Below are positions 61,564 to 64,000 of a DNA stretch of 64,000 nucleotides, in pieces. The notes below the pieces were generated by a model. That model ran no database searches and had not been told where the DNA came from. It saw nothing but the letters and a program-made list of their open reading frames with translations. A program made the position numbers and the translations under genes. This DNA is from Candidatus Hydrogenedentota bacterium (GTDB lineage Bacteria > Hydrogenedentota > Hydrogenedentia > Hydrogenedentales > JAEUWI01), in assembly GCA_016791475.1 (NCBI GenBank), contig JAEUWI010000001.1:124001-188000 (forward strand), read 5' to 3'. Within the stretch, counting starts at the first letter, position 1; the number at the start of each line of letters is the position of its first letter.

Positions 61564-61642
61564 TTCCGTCCCGGTACCAGCGCTTTGGTGCGCGATCCGG
61601 CTCCAACCCAGTCGGTGAGTCGAAGGCTACAAGGAGTTACTG

Positions 61643-63808
61643 ATGATGATGCGATCCACCCCGGGTGCGCGATTCCTGCTTATTCCGCTTCTTCTATGGG
61701 GCGCCCACCTGAGTTCCACCGCCCAGAATCAGTACCAGCCCCCGTCGTCAAACCCGGAGAATCTGTGCGTTTTCGGCGATTACGTCTACTTCTCAGCGGA
61801 TGATGGAATCCGCGGGCGCGAATTGTGGCGGGTCAATGCTTCCGGGAATCCGGAAATGGTTTTCGACATCACCCCTGGGCCGGAGGGGGCAACCATTGAC
61901 AATCTGTTCGTATTCAAGGAACGGCTGTACTTTCGGGTGGCCGACGAGAATCGCCCCGGTGATCTCTGGCGCACGGACGGTACCGCCCAGGGCACGGAGC
62001 TGGTTCGCGCCTTCGGCTCCCCCACCGGAGAGTCGGGGCTCAGTGTTATCATACGCGGACAGGCCGACCGACTTTTCTTCACGGTGGGCGATTCCGAGGG
62101 GACCAGCCAACTGTGGTCTACGGACGGTAGCGTGGAAGGTACCCGCGTGCTGAAGGCGATCGAAAATGACTATCCCCTCCTGTTGAATCACTATACCGGC
62201 TGCATACTTGGTGGAATACACTATGTGAGCGCCCGACAGTATGCCGAACCCGGGTTGTGGCGAACGGATGGGACTCCGGAGGGGACCTATTGTGTCAGGC
62301 AATTCTCGGTTCCACCCGGGGTAATGTTTCCTCTGGATGAGCAGCGCTTTATTTTCGCCGCCGAATATGGAGAAATTGGCCACGAACTCTGGATATCCGG
62401 AGGCACGCCAGAAACCACCACCCTGCTAAAGGACATTTATCCGGGGCCCGAGTCCTCTGGAATCAGTGATTGCTCGCGTTTCATGAGTCCCACAGGTCGG
62501 CCAAGCGTCGTATTTGCGGCAACCAGTCCCGATGCTGGCCGGGAACTGTGGGTAACGGATGGCACCCCCGAGGGTACGCAGCTTCGCGCCGATTTGATTC
62601 CGGGTTCGGGAACCTCCAGTCCGTCGAGTATGTTTGACGTGAGGGGTGCTCAGTATCTTGTGGCCGTCGGGGACGGAATCGGAAAGGAACTCTGGCGCTA
62701 CGTCGCGGAGACGGACCTTTTCGAGCCGCCCATGGACATCTACAGCGGCATTTCCGGATCCGAGCCCTACGAGCTTTGTGGATCCGGGGAATCCCTGTTC
62801 TTCAGCGCGCTCCACCCCGACACCGGCGAAGAACTCTGGTGCGTTCGAAACTTCCGGTCGGCGCCCGAGATCTTTGCGGATTTCAACCCTGGGCCTGAAA
62901 GCTCGTTTCCCTACTACACCGTCGAGTTCAAGGGGCGCGTGGTCACCGTGGCAACCAGCCCGGTTTATGGACGTGAGTTGTGGATCTCAAATCTACTGAA
63001 TAAGGAAATGGTTCTGCTTGCCGATATCAACACGGATTTCAGCGTAAATCCATCCTCCTACCCCGACCACTTCACTTCGGCCGGAAATATACTTTTTTTC
63101 ACTGCCAACGATATCGCACATGGAACGGAACTCTGGCGCACGGACGGGACCAAAGACGGGACGCGGATGGTCAAGGATATTTTTCCCGACATCCCCGGCA
63201 GCAATCCGGAGAACCTCGTCTCCCTCGGCACATTGCTCTATTTCACTGCGGACGACGGGATAAACGGTGTGGAGTTGTGGCGTTCCGACGGAAGCGCGGA
63301 AGGCACCTCTATTGTAAAAGACATCCATCCCGATGGTGACGCGAGACCCGGCAATCTCATCGTTTTCAAGGGCCGACTCCTCTTCAGCGCCTTCGAGCCA
63401 ATTCAGGGCGAGGAACTCTGGACCCTCGAGGCGGGCGGACAACCCAAGCTGCTGAAAGGCATCGCCGAGGGCGAAGCGTCCAGCTCGCCGGACAAGTTCT
63501 TCGTCTGGAAGGACTTTCTCTATTTCCAAGCGGACAACGGCGTCCACGGCAGGGAGTTGTGGCGCACCGATGGCACGGCGGTGGGCACCGTCATGGTAAG
63601 CGATATTGTGGATGCCCCTTTCCAGAGTGGCGGACTCCTGTCTCCGACCGAGCATCAGGGCAAGATTTATTTTGCCGCCGATCTCGATGGTCTGGGCACG
63701 GAGCTCTGGGCCCTCGACGGTACTCCGCCGCGCTTCTCTCTTGTGCGCGACATTGTAAACGGGAATGCGTATGATGTACTCCAATCGCCGGTCGTGGACA
63801 GGCGATAG
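61643..63808 (+). CDS. Secreted ELWxxDGT-repeat beta-propeller
   Basis: A 721-residue exported protein with a signal peptide (about 1-28, ending STAQ). It consists of about fourteen repeats of the ELWxxDGT type, each roughly 45-50 residues, for example DLWRTDGTAQGTEL, ELWVTDGTPEGT and ELWRTDGTKDGT. Several copies are degenerate (ELWRYVAET, ELWCVRN). Such proteins fold as propellers and are common in Planctomycetes and Myxobacteria as surface or secreted binding proteins. No enzyme domain or C-terminal sorting motif is seen. It lies 79 bases after the receptor kinase gene and might be its partner. Confidence 0.9.
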   Translation: MMMRSTPGARFLLIPLLLWGAHLSSTAQNQYQPPSSNPENLCVFGDYVYFSADDGIRGRELWRVNASGNPEMVFDITPGPEGATIDNLFVFKERLYFRVADENRPGDLWRTDGTAQGTELVRAFGSPTGESGLSVIIRGQADRLFFTVGDSEGTSQLWSTDGSVEGTRVLKAIENDYPLLLNHYTGCILGGIHYVSARQYAEPGLWRTDGTPEGTYCVRQFSVPPGVMFPLDEQRFIFAAEYGEIGHELWISGGTPETTTLLKDIYPGPESSGISDCSRFMSPTGRPSVVFAATSPDAGRELWVTDGTPEGTQLRADLIPGSGTSSPSSMFDVRGAQYLVAVGDGIGKELWRYVAETDLFEPPMDIYSGISGSEPYELCGSGESLFFSALHPDTGEELWCVRNFRSAPEIFADFNPGPESSFPYYTVEFKGRVVTVATSPVYGRELWISNLLNKEMVLLADINTDFSVNPSSYPDHFTSAGNILFFTANDIAHGTELWRTDGTKDGTRMVKDIFPDIPGSNPENLVSLGTLLYFTADDGINGVELWRSDGSAEGTSIVKDIHPDGDARPGNLIVFKGRLLFSAFEPIQGEELWTLEAGGQPKLLKGIAEGEASSSPDKFFVWKDFLYFQADNGVHGRELWRTDGTAVGTVMVSDIVDAPFQSGGLLSPTEHQGKIYFAADLDGLGTELWALDGTPPRFSLVRDIVNGNAYDVLQSPVVDRR

Positions 63809-63877
63809 CGCCCCGCGTCTGTCCACCTTGGCCGTGGACGCACAGCACGGTATCGGCAGGATCACAAGGAATTGCAC

Positions 63878-64000
63878 ATGAATCTCTCCAACGTTTATAA
63901 GCTCAATCGAAGGCAGATGCTGCAGGCCGCCGCTGGTCTGGCGGTCGGTGTAACCGTCACGGCCCGTTCCGGCCAGGCCGCCCCCATGCCCCAGGTCCGC
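63878..64000 (+). CDS. N-terminus of a Tat-exported protein (partial)
   Basis: The last 41 codons begin at ATG 63878, with AAGGA eight bases upstream, and run off the edge. The sequence has a twin-arginine signal, NRRQMLQAAAGLAVGV, and a likely cleavage region SGQAA. Proteins with this start in such genomes are often sulfatases, DUF1501 or Gfo/Idh/MocA proteins, but the mature part is missing. It lies 69 bases after the propeller gene on the same strand. Confidence 0.7.
   Translation, partial: MNLSNVYKLNRRQMLQAAAGLAVGVTVTARSGQAAPMPQVR

Overview
The window is bacterial chromosome, GC-rich and densely coded. It has a Gram-negative, free-living character: lipoprotein and Tat signals, two formylglycine-type sulfatases plus sulfatase-like proteins, a b558-type succinate dehydrogenase, an ELWxxDGT beta-propeller, a receptor-like Ser/Thr kinase, and PilZ and HD-GYP signalling. 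This mix suggests a PVC/Planctomycetes-like or Hydrogenedentota-like lineage. That is inference from gene content; no rRNA or other marker gene is present to settle it. I saw no tRNA, rRNA or CRISPR array.

Layout. 1-11 kb: the end of an AsmA-like gene, a PilZ protein, an acyltransferase-hydrolase fusion, a secreted repeat protein, then a leftward block (sugar-type ABC ATPase, membrane protein, haloperoxidase-like hydrolase, lipoprotein, TolB-like propeller, secreted protein). 11.2-23.3 kb: comM, split exactly at its Walker A motif by a 10,578-bp integrated element. 23.3-28.5 kb: a membrane protein and three sulfatase-superfamily genes. 29-35 kb: a DUF115-like protein and a three-gene histidine kinase / HD-GYP / HDOD operon. 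35-53.5 kb: a cell-surface glycan and sugar-metabolism region (radical SAM, transglutaminase-like, ribokinase, epimerase, methyltransferase, membrane sulfatase-like protein, dapF, glycosyltransferases, bi-domain oxidoreductase, asparagine synthase). 53.5-59.2 kb: PepE, a uridine-kinase-like protein, DUF4202, sdhCAB. 59.4-64 kb: a receptor kinase, an ELWxxDGT propeller and a truncated Tat-exported protein.

The element in comM is the strongest find. Its ends can be read directly: a large serine integrase lies against the right end. Joining the two ends rebuilds a near-palindromic attP (22-bp arms, 18 of 22 matching) around a TT dinucleotide. Joining the two comM pieces across the same TT restores one in-frame 510-codon gene. 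The cargo is unusual: two further small serine recombinases, an EcoRI-type adenine methyltransferase overlapping a DUF262-HNH nuclease (a candidate modification-linked defence pair), a Lys/Ala/Pro-tailed DNA-binding protein, and a phage packaging module. That module has a TerS-like protein, a complete TerL and a DUF2213-like prohead-protease protein with a probable nested start, but no portal, capsid or tail gene. It looks like a capsid-less, terminase-bearing satellite or a decayed prophage.

The second find is a set of intergenic arrays, at least eight loci, in which a GAC or GTC triplet recurs every 9 bp. The six bases between are nearly constant within a locus and different between loci, and most arrays face an inverted copy. 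Related arrays use CGCAAAGAA-type words (period 9) or CACAGAT words (period 10). One array has become the coding 3' end of an oxidoreductase gene.
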